A stretch of DNA of 64,000 nucleotides from Pseudomonadota bacterium. Lineage in GTDB: Bacteria; Pseudomonadota; Gammaproteobacteria; Steroidobacterales; Steroidobacteraceae. Below are positions 34,586 to 43,482 of this stretch, one piece after another. The translations under genes and the position numbers were made by a program. The stretch covers positions 248,001-312,000 of the forward strand of contig JAFEDS010000017.1 in NCBI GenBank assembly GCA_018241505.1. The letters are read 5' to 3'. How positions within the stretch are numbered: position 1 is the stretch's first letter; each line of letters begins with the position of its first letter. The notes under the pieces are model-generated. The model had not been told where the DNA came from. It made no database searches and saw only the letters and a list, made by a program, of their open reading frames with translations.

Positions 34586-36586
34586 TTACTTCTGCAGGCC
34601 GTTCAGCAGCTCATCGGCGAAGTAGGTTGCCGGTATGGTGCCCTGCTTCATGAACTCCAGGTGAAACTGCTTTTCAGAGAACGTCGCGCCCAGCTTCGCC
34701 TGCATCCGCTTGCGCAGCGCCAGGATCTGATCCTTGCCCAGTCGATAGGTGATCGCCTGGGTCGGCCAACGCGAGTAGCGGGTGACGGCGCGGCGAGCTG
34801 AGTCGCAGCTCACGCGCTTATCGGGATTCTTGAGCGCGCGCGCATCCGTGCACGAACCGGGGATGAAATCGACCGTCTCCGAAAACAGCGTGACAGCCTC
34901 TTCGAACTGCATCAGCCCCAGATGAAGGCCCGTGTCGATCCGTACCCGCAGGTCCCGGTACAACTTGCCCCGAAGTTGATAGAGACGCTCCTCGGGGGTG
35001 TAAAACCCGTGGGGGGCCGAAGGCTGCGGCTCGCTCAACAGCGCTTCCGAATACAACGCCCAGCCTTCCGACGCCATCGAGTCCTGCCACATGGAGGACG
35101 AATCCTCCACCGCGCCGGGAGTCAACCAGCGCAGCGGTGAAATGTCATCCCGGTATTGAGTCATGACCTTGTAGTGCCAGTCGTGCCCGGGAAAGCCTTC
35201 ATGCGCGGCCAGGTCCGGCATCGCCGCCTTGTTGTGCTCGCGGCGCAGGAGCGCCTGATCATTGCCGGTGGGTGTTACATAGAAGCGGCCCACCCCGGTT
35301 TTTTTGAATGGCGGCGCGGGATAATAGGCGGCCCCGTCCAGCCCTGCTCGCAGGGGCGGCGGTGTTACCGTGACATCGAGCTGGTATTCGCTCGGGACAT
35401 CGAAGATACCCGTGGCGCGCGCGTAGGCCACGAGCCGCTCGCCGGTCTTGCGATAGTCCGCAAGCATCTCGTCATCGTTACGCGGCGCATCGTGGCTCAA
35501 CTGGTCAAACACCGAGCGCACGATGCCCGAACCGTCGATGGGTGTATGCCACTTGTGGCTTTTGGCCACTTCGCGTGCCAGCGCAATCATCTGCTCGCGT
35601 GACTCGAGGATCATGGACGCGGCCTGCAGGAACAGGTCATTGGCCGTGGTATCCAACCCCAGGTTGTTGTGAAGCGCCCAGTCATACTCCGTGCGCCCGA
35701 AAGCAAAGTGGTCGGCGCGATACTCCGGCTTCAAAGCGGTGGCATCGGTGCCGTTCGGATTGTCGAAGAAGGTGTCGGCCACGAACTTGCGCAGGTGCCG
35801 GTAGGCCGCCGCCGCATCGTCGCCGGCCTTCTGCAGGTCGCCCAACAGCGCATCCTTGTGCGCCGATGCAATGTCGGTGGCGGCAATCTGCGGCAGGGTT
35901 TTGGCGAAATACTCCGCATCGGCCACCGGCGCAACCAACCCATGGTCGCGCAACATCCGCCAATCGGGCGCGTTCTTCGCGGCCACGCCGGCAGCCAACT
36001 GCGCTTCCGCGTTGGCGAGATACGCGGGCACCGCCCGGGCGCGGGCGATGACCATCTGCCACTCGGACTCCGTGCCATAGGTACCGGAGCCGGTCGATGT
36101 CATACCCTGGATCTGCCAGTCAACACCGCGAAACGGCTCATCGACATAACTGTCGAGCGCGCGCTCCTGGTGCCGCAGCACCTGGTGTTGGTGCAACAGG
36201 AACTCGATTTCCGCCAGCGCGACATTGCGATCGATACGGCGCCGCGGCGTGAGCGCGGCGGGATCGAGGCCGGTGAACTGATCGCGGAACTCGCCCAGGC
36301 GGGCGTCCTCGTCCTTGACGCCGTCCGCGGAGTAGTCACGCAGCCGGCCATCATTGTCCGCCAGGGTGGGATCGAACTCGGAGCCACCCAGGTAGGTGGA
36401 CACCACCGGATAACATTTCAGCACGAAGATGACATAGCGCCGCTCCAGGGCGGCGAATTGCTGTTCAGGGCTCAGCACCGGGGCGGCCGGGGGTGCTGCC
36501 GCCTTCGGGCCGCAGGCAGCCAGCAACAGCGCCACGGCGCCCAGGAACCCCTTTGAAACGCAAGCAACAGGAGATCGAAGGCGCAC
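34586..36586 (-). CDS. DUF885-family lipoprotein, metallopeptidase-like
   Basis: A 666-residue exported lipoprotein; the signal ends in a lipobox (LLAAC) followed by a Pro/Ala-rich tether. The rest is a helical DUF885 domain containing the HEGFPGHDWH motif (around residue 462), which resembles a zinc-metallopeptidase motif and matches the family. Substrates are unknown. It lies tail-to-tail with the HtrA-like gene (7-bp gap). A second DUF885 protein is at 44150. Confidence 0.88.
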   Translation of the reverse strand: MRLRSPVACVSKGFLGAVALLLAACGPKAAAPPAAPVLSPEQQFAALERRYVIFVLKCYPVVSTYLGGSEFDPTLADNDGRLRDYSADGVKDEDARLGEFRDQFTGLDPAALTPRRRIDRNVALAEIEFLLHQHQVLRHQERALDSYVDEPFRGVDWQIQGMTSTGSGTYGTESEWQMVIARARAVPAYLANAEAQLAAGVAAKNAPDWRMLRDHGLVAPVADAEYFAKTLPQIAATDIASAHKDALLGDLQKAGDDAAAAYRHLRKFVADTFFDNPNGTDATALKPEYRADHFAFGRTEYDWALHNNLGLDTTANDLFLQAASMILESREQMIALAREVAKSHKWHTPIDGSGIVRSVFDQLSHDAPRNDDEMLADYRKTGERLVAYARATGIFDVPSEYQLDVTVTPPPLRAGLDGAAYYPAPPFKKTGVGRFYVTPTGNDQALLRREHNKAAMPDLAAHEGFPGHDWHYKVMTQYRDDISPLRWLTPGAVEDSSSMWQDSMASEGWALYSEALLSEPQPSAPHGFYTPEERLYQLRGKLYRDLRVRIDTGLHLGLMQFEEAVTLFSETVDFIPGSCTDARALKNPDKRVSCDSARRAVTRYSRWPTQAITYRLGKDQILALRKRMQAKLGATFSEKQFHLEFMKQGTIPATYFADELLNGLQK

Positions 36587-36649
36587 AGTCTCTTCCTCCC
36601 TAGGACCTGAGCCTCAATCCAGATTGAGGCCGACTTCAAACGCGCCAGT

Positions 36650-37333
36650 TTATACGATCGGGCGAATCAGGCTCGCGTCGTCGTACTCGAGAAAATTGAC
36701 GTGCGGACCCACCGCGTGACTGACCATCCGCTCGGGAGGATAGGGATTCAGGAGGTCCTTGGCTTGGGCCGGCCGGCCGGTCAGCCAGGTTTCATAGCTG
36801 TCGCGCTGAAGGATTGCGGGCATCTGGGCGCCACTGTGGTCGAGCCCCGCCAGCAGGCTGTTGGGGGGTACCGTGACAATCGCCAAGCCGTCAATGACAT
36901 CGTCTTCGTCCGTTACGAACCGGTCCCACAGGGCTGCGACTCCAAACACCGGACGATTGACCAACCGCACATAGAACGGCTGGCGGTAGCCGGCACCGGT
37001 CCGCTTCCAGATATAGAAGCCCGCGAGCGGCACGATGCACCTTTGACCGTACATCCAGACAGTTCGATATTCTTCGGTCGACTCGATCGCGGCCGACCTT
37101 ACGCTCGGCATGCCTTGCGGCATCTCCTGCCCGGCCTCCAGGGGCTTGGTGGCCGCAGGCACGAGACCCCAGCGCATCATCACGCCCTCGGACTCCTTGT
37201 CGTGCATTCGAGCTGCTGGAACGCTGTGCGTTGCAGCAACGTTGAATCGGGTTGAAAAGCTCCACCAGGGATTGTCGACGCTGAGCTCCTGCTCAACCTC
37301 TTCGCGATCGGGAATGACTATTCGTTCGCACAT
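36650..37333 (-). CDS. YedK/HMCES-family (SOS response-associated) protein with divergent active site
   Basis: A 227-residue SRAP-domain protein. The catalytic Cys2 is kept after the initiator Met, and MMRWGLVPA and RCIVPLAGFYIW are recognisable. In canonical YedK the FYEW Glu, an Asn and a His complete the abasic-site DNA crosslinking centre. Here Glu is Ile (Ile108) and the His before the MP motif is shifted two residues (DHSGAQMP). It may be a distinct SRAP subgroup or be impaired in catalysis. Divergent from a LacI regulator over 109 bp. Confidence 0.82.
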   Translation of the reverse strand: MCERIVIPDREEVEQELSVDNPWWSFSTRFNVAATHSVPAARMHDKESEGVMMRWGLVPAATKPLEAGQEMPQGMPSVRSAAIESTEEYRTVWMYGQRCIVPLAGFYIWKRTGAGYRQPFYVRLVNRPVFGVAALWDRFVTDEDDVIDGLAIVTVPPNSLLAGLDHSGAQMPAILQRDSYETWLTGRPAQAKDLLNPYPPERMVSHAVGPHVNFLEYDDASLIRPIV

Positions 37334-37442
37334 GAGTCGAAGGGTACGACCGTTGGAAGCGAATCGGAACTGTCACCGCGCAGCGACATGTCTCGTGTCT
37401 TTGCGCCGCTCACGCTGCAGCGACATCGGGCACAATGGCGAC

Positions 37443-38504
37443 ATGGCATCACTGAGGAAAACAGGGCCCGGCAGCCGTCGGGGGACAACAATTCACGACG
37501 TTGCGCGTAAAGCCGGTGTGTCCCCGATGACCGTTTCACGAGTTGTAAACGGGGAGCGCAACGTCAGGGAAACTACCCGCGAAGTGGTTCTTGCGGCTGT
37601 CAAAGACCTGCGGTATGCCCCCAATCCCGCCGCGCGAAGCCTGGCCGGCGCGCAGAATGTCCGCATCGGCCTGCTCTACAGCAATCCGAGCGCCGCGTAC
37701 CTGAGTGAGTTTCTGCTCGGCGCACTGGATGAGAGCAGCCGCAAGAGCGCGCAGTTGATGTTGGAAAAATGCGAAGCCGCTGCCGGAGAGCGCGCTGCCG
37801 TGAGGCGGTTGATCGAGGGCGGCGTATCAGGGGTCATTCTGCCGCCCCCGGTGTGTGAGTCACAGGTGATCTTGAGCGAGCTCAAGAAAGCCTGCGTACC
37901 GACAGTTGCCGTGGCGACCGGGCGATTCCGTCCCGATGCCTCCTGCGTGCGCATCGATGACTTTAAAGCTGCGTACGAAATGACTCGTCATCTGCTGACT
38001 CTGGGTCATCGACGCATCGGCTTCATCAAGGGCCATCCTAACCAAACCGCGAGCGGCGAGCGCTGGTTGGGGTTCGAAAGCGCCTTGCGCGAAGCGGACG
38101 TCCCGATCGAGACGCCGACCATTGAACAAGGGTTCTTCAGCTACCGCTCCGGGCTGGAGGCCGCCGAGAAATTGCTGTCCGCCGAGCCACGGCCAACCGC
38201 GATTTTCGCCAGTAACGATGACATGGCGGCCGCAGCGGTATCCGTTGCCCATCGCCGCGGACTCGAAGTGCCGCGCAACCTGTCTGTTGTCGGTTTTGAC
38301 GATACGGCGACCGCGACGACCGTATGGCCCGAATTGACCACCATCCGCCAACCGATTGCAGAAATGGCGGAAGCCGCGTTGGATCTGCTCATCCGCAAGA
38401 TACGGAAGCAGCGGGACGGCGAGATCCTGGAATCAGTCGACCGACTGGTTCGCCATGAACTGGTCGTCCGTCAGTCCGCCGCGCCGCCTGCGCCAGTTAC
38501 GTAG
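37443..38504 (+). CDS. LacI-family transcriptional regulator
   Basis: A 353-residue regulator. After a short basic lead comes the LacI helix-turn-helix (TTIHDVARKAGVSPMTVSRVV) and hinge helix (PNPAARSLAG), then a sugar-binding-protein-like effector domain with GLLYSNPSAAYL, GHRRIGFIKGHP and the closing VVGFDDTATATTVWPELTTIRQP. The ATG at 37443 is preferred; a longer frame from 37110 crosses the divergent promoter. Its 3' end overlaps the convergent GntR gene by 8 bp. The effector and target are unknown. Confidence 0.9.
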   Translation: MASLRKTGPGSRRGTTIHDVARKAGVSPMTVSRVVNGERNVRETTREVVLAAVKDLRYAPNPAARSLAGAQNVRIGLLYSNPSAAYLSEFLLGALDESSRKSAQLMLEKCEAAAGERAAVRRLIEGGVSGVILPPPVCESQVILSELKKACVPTVAVATGRFRPDASCVRIDDFKAAYEMTRHLLTLGHRRIGFIKGHPNQTASGERWLGFESALREADVPIETPTIEQGFFSYRSGLEAAEKLLSAEPRPTAIFASNDDMAAAAVSVAHRRGLEVPRNLSVVGFDDTATATTVWPELTTIRQPIAEMAEAALDLLIRKIRKQRDGEILESVDRLVRHELVVRQSAAPPAPVT

Positions 38505-39153
38505 AAGCTTTCAGCAACTGTGCGAGATCGTCGCGCGTCTTCTCGATGTGGGCGCTCGTTAGCCTCTTCACCTCATCGATATCGCCGGTGACCCAAGCCT
38601 CAAAGAGCCCTGTGTGTTCTTGAGTGGCACGGCCGACGCGGCCCGGCGGCAACAGATGCATGCGCACATAGCGTTGCGATAGCGTGTGGAGACGACTCAG
38701 TATTTCGGCCGCGATGGGCTGCAAGCGCGGGACAATCAGGGCGATGTGAAACGCGCGATTCAGATCACCGGACTCGTACAACTCGCCCGCTGACAATGCA
38801 TCGTTCAAGTTGCCGAAAGCGAGCCGGGTGGCATCCCGATCCTGGTCCTCCGATCGACGGCAGCCTTCCGCGACGGCCAGAGGCTCAATCTGCAAGCGCA
38901 GATGGAAAACCTCATCAACCTCCGTTGAGGATAACGGGCGAACCTGGAAACCCCGGTGGGCGAAAACATCGACGAGGCCTTCAGCCCGAAGCTGTACGAG
39001 AGCTTCACGTACCGGAATCTTACTGACACCGAATTCGGCTGCGATTACGTCCTGCAGCAATGCTGACCCCGGCGGATATACACCCGTCAGAATCTTCTCC
39101 CTGATACGGGCCGTGATCTGCCCGCTCATGGTGCGAATTAAATTCTCCGACAT
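38497..39153 (-). CDS. GntR/FadR-type (FCD) transcriptional regulator
   Basis: A 218-residue regulator: the N-terminal winged helix has GSALLQDVIAAEFGVSKIPV and the wing FAHRGFQVRPL, and the C-terminal all-helical FCD domain has the DLNRAFHIALI and SAHIEKTRDD segments that place metal- and ligand-binding His residues. It is the last gene of a three-gene unit with the hydroxyproline epimerase and DapA-family genes, so it probably regulates that pathway. A GTATAC-type operator lies upstream of the unit. The start at 39153 is preferred to 39177. Confidence 0.88.
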   Translation of the reverse strand: MSENLIRTMSGQITARIREKILTGVYPPGSALLQDVIAAEFGVSKIPVREALVQLRAEGLVDVFAHRGFQVRPLSSTEVDEVFHLRLQIEPLAVAEGCRRSEDQDRDATRLAFGNLNDALSAGELYESGDLNRAFHIALIVPRLQPIAAEILSRLHTLSQRYVRMHLLPPGRVGRATQEHTGLFEAWVTGDIDEVKRLTSAHIEKTRDDLAQLLKAST

Positions 39154-39238
39154 ACCACGCAGGCAGCGCCTGCTCATTCCTTATGTCACATCGCCGAGAG
39201 CCGCACCCGGGCCACTCGCCGACGCCTCAAAATGACGG

Positions 39239-40237
39239 CTAGATGACCTGGAACCCTGAAGGGAACGGCTCGGACGGGTCGATCCACAAAGTGTTGAAAC
39301 CCGTCGTAAAGGCCGATCCTTCAATCAAGGGAATAATAGCCGTCGTACCGCCAAGGTCCACTGTCTGCTGTACACGACCGATAAATTGGCTCCCGATAAT
39401 GCTCTCGTGCACAAACCGGTCGCCCACTTTCAGTTTTCCCTTTGCAAAGAGATGCGCGAGGCGCGCGGATGTTCCGGTACCGCACGGGGAACGATCTATG
39501 GCGCGATCACCGTAAAACACCGCATTTCGCCCATCAGCGCCCTCGCCTTTCGGCTTATCCGTCCACATCACGTGGCTCACACCCCTGATAGTCGAATCCA
39601 GGGGATGCACGGGCTCAACGGCCTTCCGCATCAGCGTCCGGACCACCGGGCTGAGGGAGAGAATATTCGCGGCCCCGAGCTGGTCGATCCCTTTGTACGC
39701 GCCCTGGGGCTCGATGATTGCGTAGAAGTTTCCGCCGTAGGCCACGTCGACAACCAGCGGACCAAGGCCCGGAACGTCAATTTCCACACCCTTCGCTGCC
39801 ACGTACGACGGCACGTTGCGGATGGTGACGCTCGTGACTTTGTCTCCCCGGGTGGCGTATTCGATGCCAATCTGTCCCGCGGGGACCTCCAGGCTCAATC
39901 GTCCCGGGGTGCGAGGACGTATCAGGCTGTGTTCCAGAGCAAACGTGACCATTCCGATGGTGCCGTGGCCGCACATCGGCAGACATCCGCTGGTCTCAAT
40001 GAACAGGATGGCGGCGTCATTGGCAGGGTCGATCGGCGGAAACACAAATCCGCCCGACATCATGTCGTGCCCTCGCGGCTCGAACATGAGACCCAGGCGG
40101 ATCCAATCGTACCGCGTCAGAAAGTCCTGACGCCGCTCGCTCATGTTCTTGCCGTTGAGAAACGGCGCGCCACCGGCAACGAGCCGGACGGGGTTGCCGG
40201 CTGTGTGGCCGTCAATGCAGAAGAAGACTGATCTCAT
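39239..40237 (-). CDS. 4-hydroxyproline 2-epimerase / proline racemase family
   Basis: A 332-residue enzyme that interconverts trans-4-hydroxy-L-proline and cis-4-hydroxy-D-proline. Both catalytic cysteines are present: Cys89 in MCGHGTIG and Cys252 in DRSPCGTGTSARL. The presence of two active thiols separates it from the trans-3-hydroxyproline dehydratases, in which the first is Thr. The start at 40237 (MRSVFFCIDGHTAGNPVR) is conserved. Neighbouring DapA-family and GntR genes support a hydroxyproline catabolic role. Confidence 0.9.
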   Translation of the reverse strand: MRSVFFCIDGHTAGNPVRLVAGGAPFLNGKNMSERRQDFLTRYDWIRLGLMFEPRGHDMMSGGFVFPPIDPANDAAILFIETSGCLPMCGHGTIGMVTFALEHSLIRPRTPGRLSLEVPAGQIGIEYATRGDKVTSVTIRNVPSYVAAKGVEIDVPGLGPLVVDVAYGGNFYAIIEPQGAYKGIDQLGAANILSLSPVVRTLMRKAVEPVHPLDSTIRGVSHVMWTDKPKGEGADGRNAVFYGDRAIDRSPCGTGTSARLAHLFAKGKLKVGDRFVHESIIGSQFIGRVQQTVDLGGTTAIIPLIEGSAFTTGFNTLWIDPSEPFPSGFQVI

Positions 40238-40302
40238 AGTGTTACGCCACTGCATGGCCTCGCCGACGCGCCTTTGCTCAACGCCGGCGACGCCATCGCC
40301 AC

Positions 40303-41208
40303 CTATACCGGCCGGGTCGCCGCCGCTTCCTTAACCATCGCCGTCACCTGTGCTCGTCGATCGCCACTCAATATGAGTCGCGGTGAGCGCACGCGTTCCG
40401 ACCCGCGGCCCATAATCTGCTCGGCCAACTTGATTGTCTGCACCAGGTCGTGCTCCGCGTCCAGGTGCAACAGGGGCATGAACCAGCGATAAATCTTACG
40501 CGCCTTTTCGAGGTCGCCGGCTTTTAACGCCGCATAGAGGGCCAGCGACTCTTTCGGAAACGCATTGGTCAATCCAGAGACCCAACCTCTGGCACCCAGA
40601 CAAAGTCCTTCGAACGCGACATCATCCAGTCCAGCGAACAGAATGAACCGGTCGCCGAACGCATTGGCGATGTCGGTGAACCGCCGCGGGTCCGGCGCGG
40701 ACTCCTTGATGGCCACGATGTTGGGTTCCTCGGCAAGTCGCTCGAGCGTCGAAACTTCAATGTTGACGCGATATGCCGGAGGGTTGTTGTACAACATTAT
40801 CGGCAGCGAGGTTGCGCGTGCGATGGTGCGAAAGTGATGCTCGAGTTCCGCTGCGTTCGGCACGTAGACCATCGCCGGCAATACCATCAGACCATCGGCC
40901 CCGAGACGCTCGGCGTCTTTCGCGAAGGCGACCGCATTCGGTGTCGTGAACTCTGAAACGCCGGTGATGATCGGCACTCTTTTAGCCGACGTTTCAACGG
41001 CCGCCTTCAGCACCGCGCGCTTTTCATCCGCGTTCAGCGAGTTGTTCTCGCCGACTGTCCCTAGCGCGATCATCCCGTGCACGCCGTCGCGGATGAGCGC
41101 GGCCTGCACCGCCTTCGTGGCGGCGATGTCGACGTTGGACGCTTCGTCGAATTGGGTGGTAGCTGCGGGGAAAACACCGGACCAGTTGCAGGGAATAGGG
41201 GTAGCCAT
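40303..41208 (-). CDS. DapA-family deaminase/lyase, likely for hydroxyproline catabolism
   Basis: A 301-residue class I aldolase fold of the dihydrodipicolinate synthase family. The Schiff-base Lys168 is in VAIKES and the conserved Tyr140 in MLYNNPPAY; the N-terminal GTVGENNSLNADEKR loop is typical. Next to hydroxyproline epimerase this is most simply pyrroline-4-hydroxy-2-carboxylate deaminase (LhpC-type), but lysine biosynthesis or keto-acid lyase activity is possible. The ATG at 41208 is preferred; the frame is open further upstream only through low-complexity DNA. First gene of the unit. Confidence 0.85.
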   Translation of the reverse strand: MATPIPCNWSGVFPAATTQFDEASNVDIAATKAVQAALIRDGVHGMIALGTVGENNSLNADEKRAVLKAAVETSAKRVPIITGVSEFTTPNAVAFAKDAERLGADGLMVLPAMVYVPNAAELEHHFRTIARATSLPIMLYNNPPAYRVNIEVSTLERLAEEPNIVAIKESAPDPRRFTDIANAFGDRFILFAGLDDVAFEGLCLGARGWVSGLTNAFPKESLALYAALKAGDLEKARKIYRWFMPLLHLDAEHDLVQTIKLAEQIMGRGSERVRSPRLILSGDRRAQVTAMVKEAAATRPV

Positions 41209-41241
41209 CGGCGTAGCTCGAGTTTTTTGGGAAACGTAGAT

Positions 41242-41269
41242 CGTATACGTTATTGCTTGAGGGGGACAA
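41242..41269 (-). promoter_or_regulatory. Promoter with overlapping FadR/GntR-type operator
   Basis: On the minus strand, TTGTCC (41264-41269) and TATACG (41242-41247) are -35 and -10 hexamers separated by 16 bases. The palindrome CGTATACG (41242-41249) fits the GTATAC core of FadR-subfamily GntR operators and overlaps the -10, so binding would block transcription. The DapA-family ATG is 34 bases downstream. The linked GntR gene is the obvious regulator. Confidence 0.6.
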
Positions 41270-41828
41270 GTTGTGGTCCTTTCAGGGGCGAAAGAGAGCC
41301 CTGTTCGCTGGGCCAATGGGCGGCGGAGGTGGCTTGTTGCGCTGCGGCGGCGCTGCAAGGCTGCAGGGCTGGAGGGCTGTCGTGCTGAAGGGCTGTGGGG
41401 TTGTGGGGCTGTCGGGTTGTGGGGTTGCGGGGTTACGGGGTTACGGGGCGTTGTGGGGGTTGCGGCACCCAAGGTCACGGGGGCGCGGGTGGCGGAGTGC
41501 GGGCCATCGGCTGCGGGCGGCGGTGGCGAAGTGCCGGAATCCGGGCCATAGCTGCAAGGCCGCGTGCGGGGCGCGCGGTCTGCGGACTGCGGGGCCGCTG
41601 CGGGCTGGCGCGCGCGAGGCTGCGATGCCGGGGGGCAAGTGCGGTGACCGGCTGCGAGGCCGCGGGCTGCGCAGCGCCAAAGACCGGCGTCATTGGGGTC
41701 GTTGAGCCGGACTAACCTTGGGCTGAGGAGCCCTGGCTTGGAAGCCTTTGGGTCTCGGGCCATTGGCGCGCTTTTTCTTGGCATTTCTATGCTAGCTGGC
41801 CGCGCCAGGGCTCGACTATGCTGGTCCT
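41270..41828. other. Low-complexity intergenic region, about 560 bp
   Basis: Between the promoter and the hydrolase GTG I see no credible gene; the frames that remain open do so because the sequence is repetitive. It contains GGGCTG-rich stretches (41340-41396), the octamer array at 41397-41460, and a GC-rich irregular stretch to about 41700. Nearer the hydrolase the sequence becomes more ordinary and probably holds its promoter. Confidence 0.6.
41397..41460 (+). repeat. Tandem octamer array GGGGTTRY with G-quadruplex pattern
   Basis: About eight tandem units of GGGGTTGT/GGGGTTGC/GGGGTTAC (one with CTGT, one with an extra base pair). Seven G-runs of four or more and one of three occur with 4- to 6-base loops: at 41397, 41405, 41414, 41421, 41429, 41437, 41445 and 41455. 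This satisfies the usual G-quadruplex rule on the plus strand. Confidence 0.8.
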
Positions 41829-42626
41829 GTGATCCCGCTTTCATTCGCTCCGAAGTGGCTCCTGGCGTCCGCGCTAACACTCTTCGTGTCCGGCGCAGTT
41901 GCAACCCCCGCGGAATCCCTCCATCACCGAGTCAAGTTGGAAGGAAAGGGACCCCGCACCGTGATTCTCGAATCCGGTCTCGGCGATACACTCGACGTGT
42001 GGAAGACCGTTCAGCCGCTGATTGCTACCAATTGCGCGCGAACGCTTTCCTACAATCGAGCGGGCTACCTGGGCAGCGACAATTCGAATGCCCCGCGAGA
42101 CTCGGAAACCATCGTGGGCGAACTACGCGATGAGCTCAAACGTCAGAACATCAAGCCACCGTATATCCTCGTCGGCCATTCGCTCGGCGGCCTGTACATG
42201 CAGTACTTCGCGAGAAACTACCCGCAGGAAGTTGCGGGCCTGGTGCTGATCGACTCCAGCCACTGGGAACAACGGTTGGACATGGGCAACCAAGCCAACA
42301 CACCGTACAACTCTCGCAAGGCTGTTACATTGTTCATGCCGTGGATCATGCGGCGCGAAATTTCCGACAGCATCAATGCAGGTAAGCAGGTACACACGAG
42401 CCCGACCGCGTACAGCATACCCACCATCGTGTTGTCGAGTACGCGAGGTCCACCCGGTGAAACGCCGGCGGATAGAGCATTAGCAGCAAGGCTTCAGGAT
42501 GAAATCGCGGCCGACTATCCTCAAGCGAATCACATCCGGGTAAACGACAGCGGACACTACATTCAGAAGGAACATCCAGAAGTCGTCGTCGAAGCTGCGC
42601 GTAAACTGGCAGGATGCAAACCCTAA
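41829..42626 (+). CDS. Exported alpha/beta hydrolase
   Basis: A 265-residue hydrolase beginning with GTG and a signal peptide (WLLASALTLFVSGAVATPA). The fold shows an oxyanion strand (VILESGLGDTLDVW), the nucleophile elbow VGHSLGGLYMQ (Ser), a middle acid region, and the C-terminal catalytic His in HIRVNDSGHYIQKEHP. The substrate is unknown. It ends 4 bp inside the convergent SRPBCC gene region (ends 42626, start of overlap 42623). Confidence 0.85.
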   Translation: MIPLSFAPKWLLASALTLFVSGAVATPAESLHHRVKLEGKGPRTVILESGLGDTLDVWKTVQPLIATNCARTLSYNRAGYLGSDNSNAPRDSETIVGELRDELKRQNIKPPYILVGHSLGGLYMQYFARNYPQEVAGLVLIDSSHWEQRLDMGNQANTPYNSRKAVTLFMPWIMRREISDSINAGKQVHTSPTAYSIPTIVLSSTRGPPGETPADRALAARLQDEIAADYPQANHIRVNDSGHYIQKEHPEVVVEAARKLAGCKP

Positions 42627-43123
42627 CCGCCGTCGCCTTTCTTCTGGGCGATATGAACGCGCATCGCAGTCATCAGGTCGCCCCACCACAGTCCCATCAT
42701 GCGGCTGAAATCCGCGCCTTGCAGCCCATGTCGCGCAGGATGATCCGCGCGAATAGCTCCCCAGCCTCGATGTTGAACTGATACCAGCGTACCCGACTCC
42801 GACGGTGCAAATAGCACCTCCACTTCAGTGCTTTCGTCGTCGGCGAAGTTGACATTGCGCCACGTGAGTACGAGACGGGACGGCGGCTCCCACACGATCA
42901 CGCGACCAACTTCCCGCACGTGAGTGCCTGACTCGGAATCAAACGACTCGAAGAGCCGTCCGCCCAGAGAAGGTTCGAATGTCAGCGCGCCCGGCCGGCG
43001 GCCAAAGCGAAATTTCGGCCCTTCGCACCACCAAAGGTCGATCTCGCGTGTGAACACATCAAACGCGACCGCCTGGGGAACCGCCAGCAAGACGGACACT
43101 GTCACCCGATCGCCCGCGCTCAC
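42623..43123 (-). CDS. SRPBCC/AHSA1-family protein
   Basis: A 166-residue START-like helix-grip protein of the AHSA1 group with VTVSVLLAVPQAVAFDVFT, WEPPSRLVLTWRNVNF and a closing MMGLWWGDLMTAMRVH segment. A GTG at 43123 overlaps the stop of the ArsR gene (GTGA) and gives the family-length protein. Such proteins are commonly encoded with ArsR regulators and VOC proteins as a regulated stress or metabolite-binding set. Confidence 0.88.
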   Translation of the reverse strand: MSAGDRVTVSVLLAVPQAVAFDVFTREIDLWWCEGPKFRFGRRPGALTFEPSLGGRLFESFDSESGTHVREVGRVIVWEPPSRLVLTWRNVNFADDESTEVEVLFAPSESGTLVSVQHRGWGAIRADHPARHGLQGADFSRMMGLWWGDLMTAMRVHIAQKKGDGG

Positions 43124-43482
43124 TTTCTTGCCTTCCCACGTGGTGCCGCAGGGGGAGCCACCTTCTCCGCATGTGCTTTGAACGCTGCGAGCTCCGACGC
43201 CCAGAACTCCTCCACTTCGTCGAGCCACCCTCGGATCTCGGAGAACGGCTGCTGTCTCAAGCGATACACGCGCACTCGCGCGTCACTGTCGACACCGTCG
43301 TCTTCGATGAGACCGGATGTGCGAAGAACACGCAAATGTTGGCTCATCCGCGCGGGGCTGATCGACAACGCATTCGCCAACTCGCCCGCCCGGCGCGGTT
43401 TCTTGCGAAGCAAATCCACCGCGCCGCGGCGCGCCGGGTCGGCCAACGCTGCAAACATATCGTCCAGCGGATTTTCAGCCAT
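43120..43482 (-). CDS. ArsR-family transcriptional regulator
   Basis: A 120-residue winged-helix regulator with DDMFAALADPARRGAVDLLR, then the recognition helix ALSISPARMSQHLRVLR and wing DARVRVYRL. It lacks metal-binding Cys patterns, so the effector is probably not a metal. The ATG at 43482 shares its first base with the TGA of the VOC gene. It probably represses this VOC-ArsR-SRPBCC operon. Confidence 0.9.
   Translation of the reverse strand: MAENPLDDMFAALADPARRGAVDLLRKKPRRAGELANALSISPARMSQHLRVLRTSGLIEDDGVDSDARVRVYRLRQQPFSEIRGWLDEVEEFWASELAAFKAHAEKVAPPAAPRGKARK

Noticed and set aside
37110-37442. Longer N-terminus for the LacI regulator
   Set aside because: It would run through the divergent YedK gene and promoter; the helix-turn-helix starts just after 37443.
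41209-41904. Extension of the DapA-family protein upstream to residue-rich NPVTPQP-like sequence
   Set aside because: The extension is translated low-complexity repeat; the family start and promoter place the true start at 41208.
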